Below, piece by piece: positions 17,510 to 26,446 of a DNA stretch of 64,000 nucleotides (the first letter of the stretch is position 1; the number at the start of each line of letters is the position of its first letter). A program made the position numbers and the translations under genes. Origin of the DNA: Gammaproteobacteria bacterium. GTDB taxonomy: Bacteria; Pseudomonadota; Gammaproteobacteria; Burkholderiales; Nitrosomonadaceae. The stretch covers positions 1,116,001 through 1,180,000 of the forward strand of contig CP054180.1 in assembly GCA_015709635.1 (NCBI GenBank). Reading direction: 5' to 3'. The notes under the pieces were generated by a model that was not told the origin of the DNA, searched no databases, and was given only the letters and a program-made list of their open reading frames with translations.

Positions 17510-18886
17510 CTAGAAAGGCAATTGCGCGTCCGCTTTGGCTTGCAGGATATTGCGGCGGAAATCTTCCTGAATGCGTTGTAGCGCGGCTTGATTGTCGGCT
17601 TCGAAGCGCAGCACCACGACCGGCGTGGTGTTGGAAGCGCGCGCCAGGCCGAAACCATCGGAGTATTCGACCCGCAAACCGTCGGTGGTGATGACTTGCT
17701 GCGGATTATCGAACACGGCGTTTTTCTGCAATTGTGCGATCAATGTGTGATTTTCGCCTTCCGCCGTACGCACCTGCAATTCCGGTGTATTGAGGCTGTC
17801 GGGGAGGTTTTTCAGCGTGGCGGTGATGTCCTGTTCGCGACTCAGCAATTCCAGCAAACGCGCGCCGGCGTATAAACCGTCATCAAAGCCGTACCAGCGT
17901 TCTTTAAAGAATAAGTGCCCGCTCATTTCCCCAGCCAATAATGCTTTTTCTTCGATGAGCTTGGATTTGATGAACGAGTGACCGGTTTTCCACATTACCG
18001 GCGTACCGCCGTGCTGACGGATCCATGGCGCCAGATTGCGCGTGCATTTGACGTCGAAAATGATTTTTCCGCCGGGATTGCGCGACAGCACATCGGCGGC
18101 AAATAGCATCAGCTGGCGGTCGGCATTGACGATATGGCCATCCTTGGTGACGATGCCGAGCCGGTCACCGTCGCCGTCGAATGCCAGGCCGATTTCCGCA
18201 TCGGTCGTTTGCAGCGCTTGAATGACATCGTTCAGGTTATCAGGCACGGAAGGATCGGGGTGGTGGTTGGGAAAAGAACCGTCCACGTCGCAGAACAATT
18301 CGCTTACCTGGCAACCCAAGCCGCGATAAAGCGCCGGTGCATAGGCGCCCGCCACGCCGTTGCCGCAATCGACCACAATTTTGATCGGACGGGCCAGTTT
18401 GATATCGCCGGTAATGCGCTGCAAATAGGTTGCGGCGATGTTGTGTTCGGAGTAATGGCCTGCGCCCTGTGTCAGATCGTTGTTTTCGATACGCAGGCGC
18501 AGCGCCTGAATGGTTTCCGCCGCCAGCGTCTGGCCGCCCAGTACGATCTTGAAACCGTTGTATTCCGGTGGATTGTGACTGCCGGTCACCATGACGCCGG
18601 AGTACTGACACAATTCGTGCGCAGCGAAGTACAACATGGGTGTCGCCACCATGCCGATATCGACGACGTCGATCCCGCTTTTGCGGATGCCGCGCGCCAG
18701 TGCTTGCGATAACTCAGTACCGGATAACCGGCCGTCGCGGCCGATGGCGATGGCGGTCAGATTCCTTGCACGCGCTTCGGAACCGATGGCGTGACCGATT
18801 TTTTCGACATTTTCCGCGGTGATCGTTTTGCCGACAACGCCGCGGATGTCATACGCTTTGAAAATTTCATGAGGAATGGCTGGCAT
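17510..18886 (-). CDS. algC: Phosphomannomutase/phosphoglucomutase
   Basis: This 458-residue alpha-D-phosphohexomutase interconverts 6- and 1-phosphates of mannose and glucose for LPS and exopolysaccharide. The phosphoserine loop TGSHNPPEYNG, the metal-binding DGDGDR, the sugar loop GEMSGH and the C-terminal phosphate-binding RASNTTP are in order. The gene symbol follows the Pseudomonas bifunctional enzyme; manB or pgm would be equally acceptable. It lies just upstream of nadE on the same strand. Confidence 0.92.
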   Translation of the reverse strand: MPAIPHEIFKAYDIRGVVGKTITAENVEKIGHAIGSEARARNLTAIAIGRDGRLSGTELSQALARGIRKSGIDVVDIGMVATPMLYFAAHELCQYSGVMVTGSHNPPEYNGFKIVLGGQTLAAETIQALRLRIENNDLTQGAGHYSEHNIAATYLQRITGDIKLARPIKIVVDCGNGVAGAYAPALYRGLGCQVSELFCDVDGSFPNHHPDPSVPDNLNDVIQALQTTDAEIGLAFDGDGDRLGIVTKDGHIVNADRQLMLFAADVLSRNPGGKIIFDVKCTRNLAPWIRQHGGTPVMWKTGHSFIKSKLIEEKALLAGEMSGHLFFKERWYGFDDGLYAGARLLELLSREQDITATLKNLPDSLNTPELQVRTAEGENHTLIAQLQKNAVFDNPQQVITTDGLRVEYSDGFGLARASNTTPVVVLRFEADNQAALQRIQEDFRRNILQAKADAQLPF

Positions 18887-18987
18887 AGGTTAATCGTCCG
18901 AAAGAAAGAGTGTTGATAAAACGCGATCCACCATCATTGATTCATCGCGATCGCCGGAATGCAAGTTTGCGCGGAAATCAACCGGTT

Positions 18988-19191
18988 TTAATGATGTCCC
19001 GCGACAGCACCGCCTTTCAGCGTGTAATGTGTGCCGCAGTAGGGACAGAGCGCCTCGCCGGTGGCTTCGATGGGCAGAAAAACCCGCGGATGGGTATTCC
19101 ATAGCATCATCGCCGGTGTCGGGCAGTGCAACGGCAAATCGTCGGCGGTAATTTCGATTTCTCGTGCTTTATTATTGCTTTGCTGATTCAT
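18988..19191 (-). CDS. CHCC-type zinc-finger domain protein
   Basis: The 67-residue protein ends with the zf-CHCC pattern: LPLHCP, then HPRVFLP, then CPYCGTHY, giving Cys-His-Cys-Cys ligands. It resembles the zinc domain of the mitochondrial complex I subunit NDUFS6 and small bacterial stand-alone relatives, usually next to ilvE in beta- and gammaproteobacteria. Its biochemical role is not known. It follows ilvE by about 24 bp on the same strand, a probable two-gene unit. The stretch 18892-18987 after it has no gene. Confidence 0.85.
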   Translation of the reverse strand: MNQQSNNKAREIEITADDLPLHCPTPAMMLWNTHPRVFLPIEATGEALCPYCGTHYTLKGGAVAGHH

Positions 19192-19215
19192 AACGATAAC
19201 TCCAATGTGACGGTA

Positions 19216-20136
19216 TTAAACTAAGGTAAGCCAATCAGCGTGATTTTGGGCTCGACCTTTGACGCAATCAAAGAAACGGGTTTGTATTTGCGTGGTAATG
19301 GGGCCGCGTTTGCCTGGTCCGATAATGCGGTTATCCAATTCGCGGATCGGCGTTACTTCGGCGGCGGTGCCGGTGAAAAACGCTTCGTCGGCGCAATAAA
19401 TTTCGTCGCGTGTGATGCGTTTTTCGATTACCGGAATGCCGAGCTCCCCGGCAATTTCGATAATCGAAGCGCGCGTAATGCCTTCCAGGCAGGACGTTAA
19501 ATCCGGTGTGTACAGTTTGCCTTGCTTGACGATGAAAATATTTTCCCCGGAGCCTTCGGCCACATAGCCTTCGACATCCAGCAGCAAGGCTTCGTCGTAA
19601 CCGTTCAACGCCACTTCCTGGTTGGCCAGAATCGAATTGGCGTAGGTGGTGACCGATTTGGCGCGGCACATGTTGATGTTGACATGGTGACGGGTAAACG
19701 ACGATGTTTTGACGCGAATGCCGTTTTCCAGCGCTTCCGGCCCTAAATACGTTCCCCATGACCAGGCGGCAATGGCGACGTGCACCGACAGGGTTCTGGC
19801 GGAAAGTCCCATCGCTTCGGCGCCATAAAAAGCGATCGGGCGGATATACGCGGACGAGAGTTTATTTTGTTTTACTACATCGCATTGCGCCTGCATGATG
19901 GTGGCCTTGTCGTACGGCATTTTCATCATGAAGATATGTGCTGAATTGAATAAGCGGTCGGTATGCTCCTGCAAGCGGAAAATTGCCGCACCCTGCGCGG
20001 TTTCATACGCGCGCAATCCTTCAAAAACACCCAAACCATAGTGCAACGTGTGTGTTAGTACATGCGTATTGGCATCCCGCCAGGGAACCATTTTCCCGTC
20101 ATACCAGATTACACCGTCACGGTCAGCCATTGACAT
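19216..20136 (-). CDS. ilvE: Branched-chain amino acid aminotransferase
   Basis: The 306-residue PLP enzyme transaminates 2-oxo acids to Leu, Ile and Val. It is a fold type IV protein: the N-terminal WYDGKMVPWRDA and HYGLGVFEGLRAY are present, the PLP lysine is probably in CRAKSVTTYAN, and the phosphate-binding GSGENIF and TGTAAEVTP segments are intact. The first ATG (20136) has a GGGAG Shine-Dalgarno seven bases upstream. The CHCC protein follows on the same strand. Confidence 0.96.
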   Translation of the reverse strand: MSMADRDGVIWYDGKMVPWRDANTHVLTHTLHYGLGVFEGLRAYETAQGAAIFRLQEHTDRLFNSAHIFMMKMPYDKATIMQAQCDVVKQNKLSSAYIRPIAFYGAEAMGLSARTLSVHVAIAAWSWGTYLGPEALENGIRVKTSSFTRHHVNINMCRAKSVTTYANSILANQEVALNGYDEALLLDVEGYVAEGSGENIFIVKQGKLYTPDLTSCLEGITRASIIEIAGELGIPVIEKRITRDEIYCADEAFFTGTAAEVTPIRELDNRIIGPGKRGPITTQIQTRFFDCVKGRAQNHADWLTLV

Positions 20137-20222
20137 TCAGGAACTCCCGATAAAAATTTCTAAAAGGCGCATATTCTAACGTATTTTTACCCCAGCGATG
20201 AAATACAGCAACATATAGGGGC

Positions 20223-20262
20223 ATCCCATAAAAGATTGATTAATTGTTTTTGTGGGATTTTT
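20223..20262 (+). terminator. Hairpin followed by T-run in the ilvE/20501 intergenic region
   Basis: An 11-bp stem (20223-20233 with 20248-20258, one G-T pair) with a 14-base loop is followed by four T residues. Read on the + strand it looks like an intrinsic terminator or attenuator ahead of the large secreted-protein gene, although no + strand gene precedes it. Stem is AT-rich in its inner half. Confidence 0.4.
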
Positions 20263-20271
20263 ATTAAATAT

Positions 20272-20296
20272 CCAGCATAGGTCGATTCTATGCTGG
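20272..20296. repeat. Perfect 9-bp inverted repeat in a 364-bp intergenic region
   Basis: CCAGCATAG and CTATGCTGG are separated by seven bases. It could be an operator or the stem of an RNA hairpin. The remaining bases of 20137-20500 show no gene; the start of the next gene is preceded by GGAGA about ten bases before the ATG. Confidence 0.55.
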
Positions 20297-20500
20297 AATC
20301 CCGGCGCTTGCCCTATATCGCACTTTTCCGGGCATGAATAACGCGTGTGGCTGGAAAAATTCACAGTGCGCAGTGCGAAAACGCACAGTCAATCGAAAAG
20401 AAATGTTGTACTGTGAGCCGTTTACGCATTTATCTGCATGAAATCGATTGCTTTTTAAACTGGGTCTTTAAGGATCGTATTCATCGAGGAGATTCATCGC

Positions 20501-23332
20501 ATGGCACTGACAGCACAGCAGCAAACCAAAATTCTGCAGCTCACCCAAGTAATCTTTAATTCGACTCCCGGTGCGGTTTTTCTGGATATGCTGGGTGATC
20601 AATTGCGTAATGGAAAGTCATTCGCTGACCTGGCGCAATCGTTATCCGGAACGAATCAATTCTTTGGGCCCATTTATAACGACGTATTTCCCAGCCAGTT
20701 TGCCAAGAGCTTTATTGATAACCTGGTGGGTGATCATGCTTCCGCCAGTAATAAAACCTGGGCGGAAAATTACATCATCGGCAGAATGACTGCTGGTGCC
20801 ACGCAAGCCGAAGTGGTTTCGGAGCTGACGCAAACGCTCTCTTCCATTCCAACTTCAGACCCGGATTGGGGTGAAGCTGCAACGAGCTATAACACGCGTA
20901 TTGCTGAGAAATTAGTATTGAGACTAACGGGAAATACAATTACAGCAGCGGATAAAGCATTTGCGGTTGATTACATCCTCGCTCAAATGGCTGCCGGACA
21001 AACCTTTGGTGCAATGGTCGAGTGGGCTATAACGGCATTGGATAGTATCGATCACTCCGATCCCGTTTGGGGGAAGGCGGCAGCGCTATTTGATAATCGC
21101 ATCGAGGTGTCGAGCTATTACTCGATTGACAAAATTGGTGCTGCGACCAGCCCATTGATGCTGCAATATATTCTTTCGCAAGTGCCAGCGGGAGTAACTC
21201 TAGATATGCTGATAAAGACTACTATCACCATGTTAAGCAATACTCCGTACACAATACCGGATTCAGCTCAAAGCTCCATTGCATTGGCTAAAATTCTCGC
21301 AAGGGTGACAGCCGATGCAGCTACGGTGGATACCGCCAAAGCTGCGATCGACGATTTTCTTAAAGGTAACATTAATCTGTACAGCCTCGATGGCAGCAAT
21401 GGTTTTCGCTTGACTGAAAGTATTGTCAGTGATTATCCGAACTATAAAGTTAGTAGTGCCGGAGATTTTAACGGCGATGGATTCGATGATGTGATGATTG
21501 GCGTGGAAAATTCTGATTCTGATATTGATTCTTTGGGTTCAAGCAATCTCGTATCCGACGCCGCTTACATCGTATTCGGCAAAAACTCAGGGTTTGGTGC
21601 CACATTGGATTTATCTAATCTGAATGGTAGTAATGGCTTCCGTATTGATGGAATAAATGCAAATGTTTCTAATGATTTCTCGATCAGTAATGCCGGTGAT
21701 ATCAATGCCGATGGCTTTGATGATTTGGTCATTGGCACTACATTGTATGGCCCTGATAGCGGATATTCCGGCAACGCCTACGTGCTATTTGGCAAAGCTG
21801 CCGGTTTCAATGCATCACTGGATTTATCCCGTTTAGACGGAAGCAATGGCTTTCGCGTGAATGGATTGGCTGTAGCTGAAGATCCCGGTAATTTTGTCAG
21901 CAGTGCAGGGGATTTCAACGGTGATGGCTTTGATGACATGATCCTTGGTTCGCCTGTAGCTCATTCCAGCTACTTGATCTTTGGTAAGGCTTCCGGGTTC
22001 GATGCTGTGCTTAATTTGACTCATTTAAATGCTGACAAAGGTTTTCGCCTGGATGGAATCGCTACCGGAGATACAGTAAATACAGCCGGAGATGTAAATG
22101 GGGATGGCTTCGATGACTTGATCATTAGTGCTCCTTATGCTGACCTGAACGGTGAGAGTTCTGGTTCCAGCTATGTGGTGTTTGGCAAAGCCGAAGGCAT
22201 GAATGAATCGCTAGATTTATCGAGTTTAGACGGGAGCAATGGTTTTCGTTTGGATGGCGAAGCAGCGGGCGATCATGCGGGATATTCAATCAGCACCGCG
22301 GGCGATGTGAACGGAGACGGATTTGATGATTTGATTGTTGGCGCACCAGGTGTTGATCCGAACGATTCCAGTTATGTGGTATTCGGCAAAGCATCGGGAT
22401 TTAGTGCGGTACTGGGTTTATCCAGCCTGGATGGCGATAACGGCTTTCGTTTGGATGGAGAAAGAGAATTTAGCGGCGCTGGGTCTTCAGTGAGCGGTAT
22501 TGGAGATTTTAATGGCGATGGTTTCGATGATCTGATGATTGGCGCGCCCAATGCTGATCCGGACGGTTTTAGAGTGGGTGCAAGTTATATCGTATTTGGT
22601 AAAGAATCTGGTTTTAGTGCTTCTTTGAATCTATCCAGCTTGGATGGAAGCAACGGTCTAATCCTAAAAGGACCTCAACTAAATGGCAGGTTGGGTGATT
22701 TCATCAGCGATGCAGGGGATGTCAACGGTGATGGATTGGATGATGTGATCATGAGTGTTTCAGAGAGCGATATCGCTTTCTTTGGCTCCAGATCTAGTTA
22801 TGTCGTGTTCGGTGCGAATTTTAATAATGCCGTGGCATTCCTGGGAACATCCGGAGACGATCACTTGACTGGTGGTACTGCAGCGGCAGAAAGTTTTGCC
22901 GCCGGTGATGGCAACGACTTGATGACCGGTGGTGGCGGTGCGGATGTGTTTCATGGTGGCGCAGGCGACGACATCATCAAAGTATCCGGTCTCGATTTCC
23001 GGCTTGTGGACGGTGGCGCGGGCAGCGATACGCTGGCACTAACGGGCAGCGGCTTGAACCTCAATCTGGCCGATGTGCGCGGCAAGATCGATGGTATCGA
23101 AACCATCGATTTGACCGGCAGCGGTAACAATACACTCACAGTCAGCCGGTTGGATTTACTGAATTTGTCGGATACCAGCAATACTTTGACAGTAGATGGC
23201 AATACAGGAGATATATTAACCGGCCTTGGCAGCGGTTGGGTTGACGGTGGGATTAGCGGTGCTTATCACACTTACACATTTGATGCCGCGACATTGCTGA
23301 TCGGAACTGATGTAACGATACATTTCGCTTAG
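20501..23332 (+). CDS. Large FG-GAP/RTX protein, predicted type I secretion substrate
   Basis: The 943-residue protein has no Sec signal. Residues 1 to about 290 form a helical domain shared with the 26447 gene. Seven FG-GAP repeats follow, with calcium-loop cores such as GDFNGDGFDD near residues 320, 396, 468, 528, 601, 667 and 737; seven repeats would make one integrin-alpha-like beta-propeller. Between loops LSSLDGSNGFRLDG recurs. Residues about 785-830 carry RTX-like glycine/aspartate nonapeptides (GDGNDLMTGG, GGAGDDII), and the C-terminus is the sort of beta-rich, hydrophobic-ended tail used by type I secretion. I infer a secreted calcium-binding adhesin or S-layer-like protein. No ABC transporter genes are nearby. 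Confidence 0.78.
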   Translation: MALTAQQQTKILQLTQVIFNSTPGAVFLDMLGDQLRNGKSFADLAQSLSGTNQFFGPIYNDVFPSQFAKSFIDNLVGDHASASNKTWAENYIIGRMTAGATQAEVVSELTQTLSSIPTSDPDWGEAATSYNTRIAEKLVLRLTGNTITAADKAFAVDYILAQMAAGQTFGAMVEWAITALDSIDHSDPVWGKAAALFDNRIEVSSYYSIDKIGAATSPLMLQYILSQVPAGVTLDMLIKTTITMLSNTPYTIPDSAQSSIALAKILARVTADAATVDTAKAAIDDFLKGNINLYSLDGSNGFRLTESIVSDYPNYKVSSAGDFNGDGFDDVMIGVENSDSDIDSLGSSNLVSDAAYIVFGKNSGFGATLDLSNLNGSNGFRIDGINANVSNDFSISNAGDINADGFDDLVIGTTLYGPDSGYSGNAYVLFGKAAGFNASLDLSRLDGSNGFRVNGLAVAEDPGNFVSSAGDFNGDGFDDMILGSPVAHSSYLIFGKASGFDAVLNLTHLNADKGFRLDGIATGDTVNTAGDVNGDGFDDLIISAPYADLNGESSGSSYVVFGKAEGMNESLDLSSLDGSNGFRLDGEAAGDHAGYSISTAGDVNGDGFDDLIVGAPGVDPNDSSYVVFGKASGFSAVLGLSSLDGDNGFRLDGEREFSGAGSSVSGIGDFNGDGFDDLMIGAPNADPDGFRVGASYIVFGKESGFSASLNLSSLDGSNGLILKGPQLNGRLGDFISDAGDVNGDGLDDVIMSVSESDIAFFGSRSSYVVFGANFNNAVAFLGTSGDDHLTGGTAAAESFAAGDGNDLMTGGGGADVFHGGAGDDIIKVSGLDFRLVDGGAGSDTLALTGSGLNLNLADVRGKIDGIETIDLTGSGNNTLTVSRLDLLNLSDTSNTLTVDGNTGDILTGLGSGWVDGGISGAYHTYTFDAATLLIGTDVTIHFA

Positions 23333-23440
23333 TAGTTTGTTAGAAATTGTTTTCGAGTTGACCGGTGCGTAACAAATTAAGCTGGAAAGCGCAGTTTTTT
23401 CTCACCAATACACATGGCCTGTTGCTAGAGGATAAGCGCG

Positions 23441-25219
23441 ATGTTCACTGATGATGATTCCATTGATTCAAAATTAACTGTTAATAACCTGTTGACTCCC
23501 GGCATTTCGGATACCATTTCAAGGGCGGAGCCTTATGACCGGTATGGTAACTTTGCTGCCGATCTTTTTCCTCATGAGACTTATCCCGTTGTATTCAATT
23601 CAGTAAAACCTACTTTCAAAATCGATGATGAGATTGTATTTTTTTATTTTGATGAACCTGTAAGTGCTGGAAAAGGGAATATTGTTATCAGCAGCAGTAC
23701 CGATACGCGATACATTGATGTTAATGACAGCAGTCAAGTTAAATTTGGTCCACAGGATTACCATTCTAGAAGTCCTTTTTTGCAATCAAGAGAATTTGGT
23801 GTAGTGACCATCAGTCCATCAGCCGATTTACTGCTGGATACTGCTTATACAATCCAAGTTGCAGATGGGGTTTTCCTGGATAGCGAAGGAAAATCGCAGG
23901 CAGGCTTTAACAATGCATCCTTTGAGACAACGGATTCATCTCCCAATTTATACTCTTTAAATCGAGTATTTTTCCCGGTTGACGAGAATATCGAACTTCA
24001 CTTTGATGAAGCAGTTAAAGCCGCGGCAGGGAACATTGTAATTAGCAATGGCACCGATGTCAGAACCATTGCAATTAACGATACTAGCCAGGTTGCCTTT
24101 GCGGGAGATACTGTCACTATCAATCCTGTGGATGATTTGTTACCTGATTCGGATTATGTGCTTCAAATTGAAAGCGGAGTAATTACTGATATCGCAGGTC
24201 ATCCAAACACGGGTTTATTGAGCTCATTCTATAAAACAGCTCCTGCTATTCCTCAACCATTGCTTGTTGATAGTAATCCTAAAAATAATTCGCCGGATTT
24301 TAAAGTTGATAATGACATCACGCTGCGTTTCAATGAGGCAGTTAAAGCCGGTACTGGCTATCTTGTGCTCAGCAATGGGAGCGATACACGATTTATCGCT
24401 ATCGACGATAAAAATCAAGTGGCCTTTGATGGTGACAAAGTCATCATCGATCCGTCAGAAGATCTGATTCCTGGAACAACTTATACAGCACGAATGGCAA
24501 GTGGTGTGATTACCGATAAAGCAGGTATTCCATACGATGGCTTTACTGATGCTACTTTTTCAACGATTGACCCCGGTCCTCTTTTTTCAATTAAATCGGG
24601 GCTAAAAATTGATAATGTTAAAACGGATCAGGATATCAGATTCTTTTTAGATGAAGAGGTGGTTGCTGGAAATGGGAATATCGTTATCAGCAATGGTTCT
24701 GATATACGAACCATTAACGTCAGAGATGCTGATCAAGTAACTTTTGGAAAAGGTATCATAACTCTCAATCCGATAGCAGACTTGAATCCAGACTCAATTT
24801 ATACCGTGCAAATTCCCGCTCATGCAATTACTGATACGGCAGGAAATCCTTTGTCGGGAGGCGACTATCAGATCATTTTGGGAACAATTGATTCCGCGCC
24901 ATTGCTTGTTGGCAGTTATCCCAATAATGAAGGGAATATTAAGTCAGATCAACCGATTGTCTTGAGATTTGACGAAAAAATTGTTGCGGGAAGCGGTGGT
25001 CTTGTTCTCAGAAATGGAGCGGATACCCGGAGCATTGCCATGACTGATAGCAGTCAAGTTACTTTTAATGGCAGAAGTGTCATTATCGATCCAACTGATG
25101 ATTTAATGCCTGGTGCAATCTATACAGCGTACCTGACAAGTGGAGCTATTACGGATTCGGAAGGTAATGCGTATGTTGGTTTTTCGGATGCATCTTTTAC
25201 TGTCGGTGCGATATCTTAA
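23441..25219 (+). CDS. Protein with five tandem bacterial Ig-like (SbsA/Big_5-type) domains
   Basis: After about 50 unique residues, the 592-residue protein is five repeats of about 105 residues. Each opens with a DxxIxLxFDExVxAGxGNIVISNGxDxR pattern, then a TINPxxDLxPxxxYxxxI stretch and ends with GVITDxAGxPxxG. This is the SbsA-type Ig-like domain seen in S-layer and secreted proteins. No Sec signal peptide, anchor or RTX repeats were seen, so export is unexplained; an unclassic type I signal is possible. It follows the FG-GAP gene by 108 bp in the same direction and has a GAGGA Shine-Dalgarno. Confidence 0.75.
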   Translation: MFTDDDSIDSKLTVNNLLTPGISDTISRAEPYDRYGNFAADLFPHETYPVVFNSVKPTFKIDDEIVFFYFDEPVSAGKGNIVISSSTDTRYIDVNDSSQVKFGPQDYHSRSPFLQSREFGVVTISPSADLLLDTAYTIQVADGVFLDSEGKSQAGFNNASFETTDSSPNLYSLNRVFFPVDENIELHFDEAVKAAAGNIVISNGTDVRTIAINDTSQVAFAGDTVTINPVDDLLPDSDYVLQIESGVITDIAGHPNTGLLSSFYKTAPAIPQPLLVDSNPKNNSPDFKVDNDITLRFNEAVKAGTGYLVLSNGSDTRFIAIDDKNQVAFDGDKVIIDPSEDLIPGTTYTARMASGVITDKAGIPYDGFTDATFSTIDPGPLFSIKSGLKIDNVKTDQDIRFFLDEEVVAGNGNIVISNGSDIRTINVRDADQVTFGKGIITLNPIADLNPDSIYTVQIPAHAITDTAGNPLSGGDYQIILGTIDSAPLLVGSYPNNEGNIKSDQPIVLRFDEKIVAGSGGLVLRNGADTRSIAMTDSSQVTFNGRSVIIDPTDDLMPGAIYTAYLTSGAITDSEGNAYVGFSDASFTVGAIS

Positions 25220-25316
25220 AAACTGATGCGATTAAATTACCGAATGTGTGTCGACTCATTGTATCGGCTTTCAAAGCAGATAAGATTCACCGGGTGTTGA
25301 GGTTTAGTTCTTACTG

Positions 25317-26222
25317 CTACCGCGGAAAAGTTTGTTTGAAGTAATCTTCGAATTTTGACCGGACATTGCATGGATTTTGCACCATTTCGTCGATCAACTG
25401 AAAGAGTGGGTAATGCTGTAAGTTTAATAGTCCGTACTGATTAATCATTTTTAAAGTATGCGGCCCTTCGCCGGAAATATCGTTTGTTTCCTCTCGCGCC
25501 AATTTGCGGCCTAATTCATGATGATGCGAGCTTGCGCTGGTAGCAGTGGTGATTAAGTCTCCCAATCCCGCCAGATGATACGGGCTATCGGCTTGCCCAC
25601 CCATCGTTTGCACAATCCTGCTAAGTTCGTGCAAGGCCATGGTTGCCAGAAAACCGCGTACATTATCGCCGAGCTGAAGTTCATCGGCCATGCCGAATGC
25701 CATTGCATACACGTTTTTTAGAATCACCGACCAGCTGATACCTGTGATGTCCGTCGTATGATCGATGTACAGCTTGGTGTGATTGAAACAAGCTTGCAGC
25801 GTATGAAATGCTGTGAGGTCCCGGCATCCCAGCTGCGCAAATGCATATCGCCCGGCGCGGATTTCCTCGGAAATCATCGGGCCGTACAGCAGTGCGTACG
25901 GTTGATGCTCCGGTAAATTCTCAGCAAAGATTTGTGCTGCGGTTTTGCCGCATTCGTCAAGCCCTTTGGCGATGCTGACGCACAGGCAGGTCTTTTGCAG
26001 CAGCAGTGCCATGTGCTGAATAACTTCGCGATGCGGGTTGACCGGCAGGCAAAATAACACAATGTCGGCATGCGGCGCACTTTGTTCCAGCGTGACGTAA
26101 GGGCGGTCGATATGTGGAAATTTCTCCCAGATACTCAGCGTGTGCCGGTCTTTGAGCAGGAATTCCATCGCATGACCCATTTCGCCGTGACCCAGGATGA
26201 GAATTTGTAACGATGTTGTCAT
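25317..26222 (-). CDS. gpsA: NAD(P)-dependent glycerol-3-phosphate dehydrogenase-like protein
   Basis: The 301-residue protein has an N-terminal Rossmann domain with an altered nucleotide loop (LGHGEMGHAME instead of GAGxxGxA) and the C-terminal GpsA helical domain: WSVILKNVYAMAFG with the catalytic Lys and GLGDLITTATS with the Asp, then SHHHELGRKLA. GpsA makes glycerol-3-phosphate for phospholipids. The protein is divergent from typical GpsA, for instance GPMISEEI where GPNFAKE is usual, so it might be a second paralogue with another substrate. It lies between the surface-protein genes on the opposite strand. Confidence 0.75.
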   Translation of the reverse strand: MTTSLQILILGHGEMGHAMEFLLKDRHTLSIWEKFPHIDRPYVTLEQSAPHADIVLFCLPVNPHREVIQHMALLLQKTCLCVSIAKGLDECGKTAAQIFAENLPEHQPYALLYGPMISEEIRAGRYAFAQLGCRDLTAFHTLQACFNHTKLYIDHTTDITGISWSVILKNVYAMAFGMADELQLGDNVRGFLATMALHELSRIVQTMGGQADSPYHLAGLGDLITTATSASSHHHELGRKLAREETNDISGEGPHTLKMINQYGLLNLQHYPLFQLIDEMVQNPCNVRSKFEDYFKQTFPR

Positions 26223-26446
26223 AAATTAAATGGGTACTTTCGTGAGATCTCCACTGCCATTATCTTCAGGTGCGGCAATTTGCCGCATTGCAAATGAAAG
26301 GATTATTACCGAAAATCGGGCGCAGGAGTAGGTAAGCGTTTTGGAATTGATTTTGCTCAACAATTGTTTTTTGCAATTACATACAATTCGAATCGCATGC
26401 ATAAATGGCATGCAAAATAATTGAATCCGTGCGATAAAATTTTGAT

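Noticed and set aside
17485..17658. N-terminal extension of nadE to 17658
   Set aside because: It would overlap the phosphomannomutase gene, is basic and unlike any NadE, and the internal ATG at 17484 matches homologous starts.
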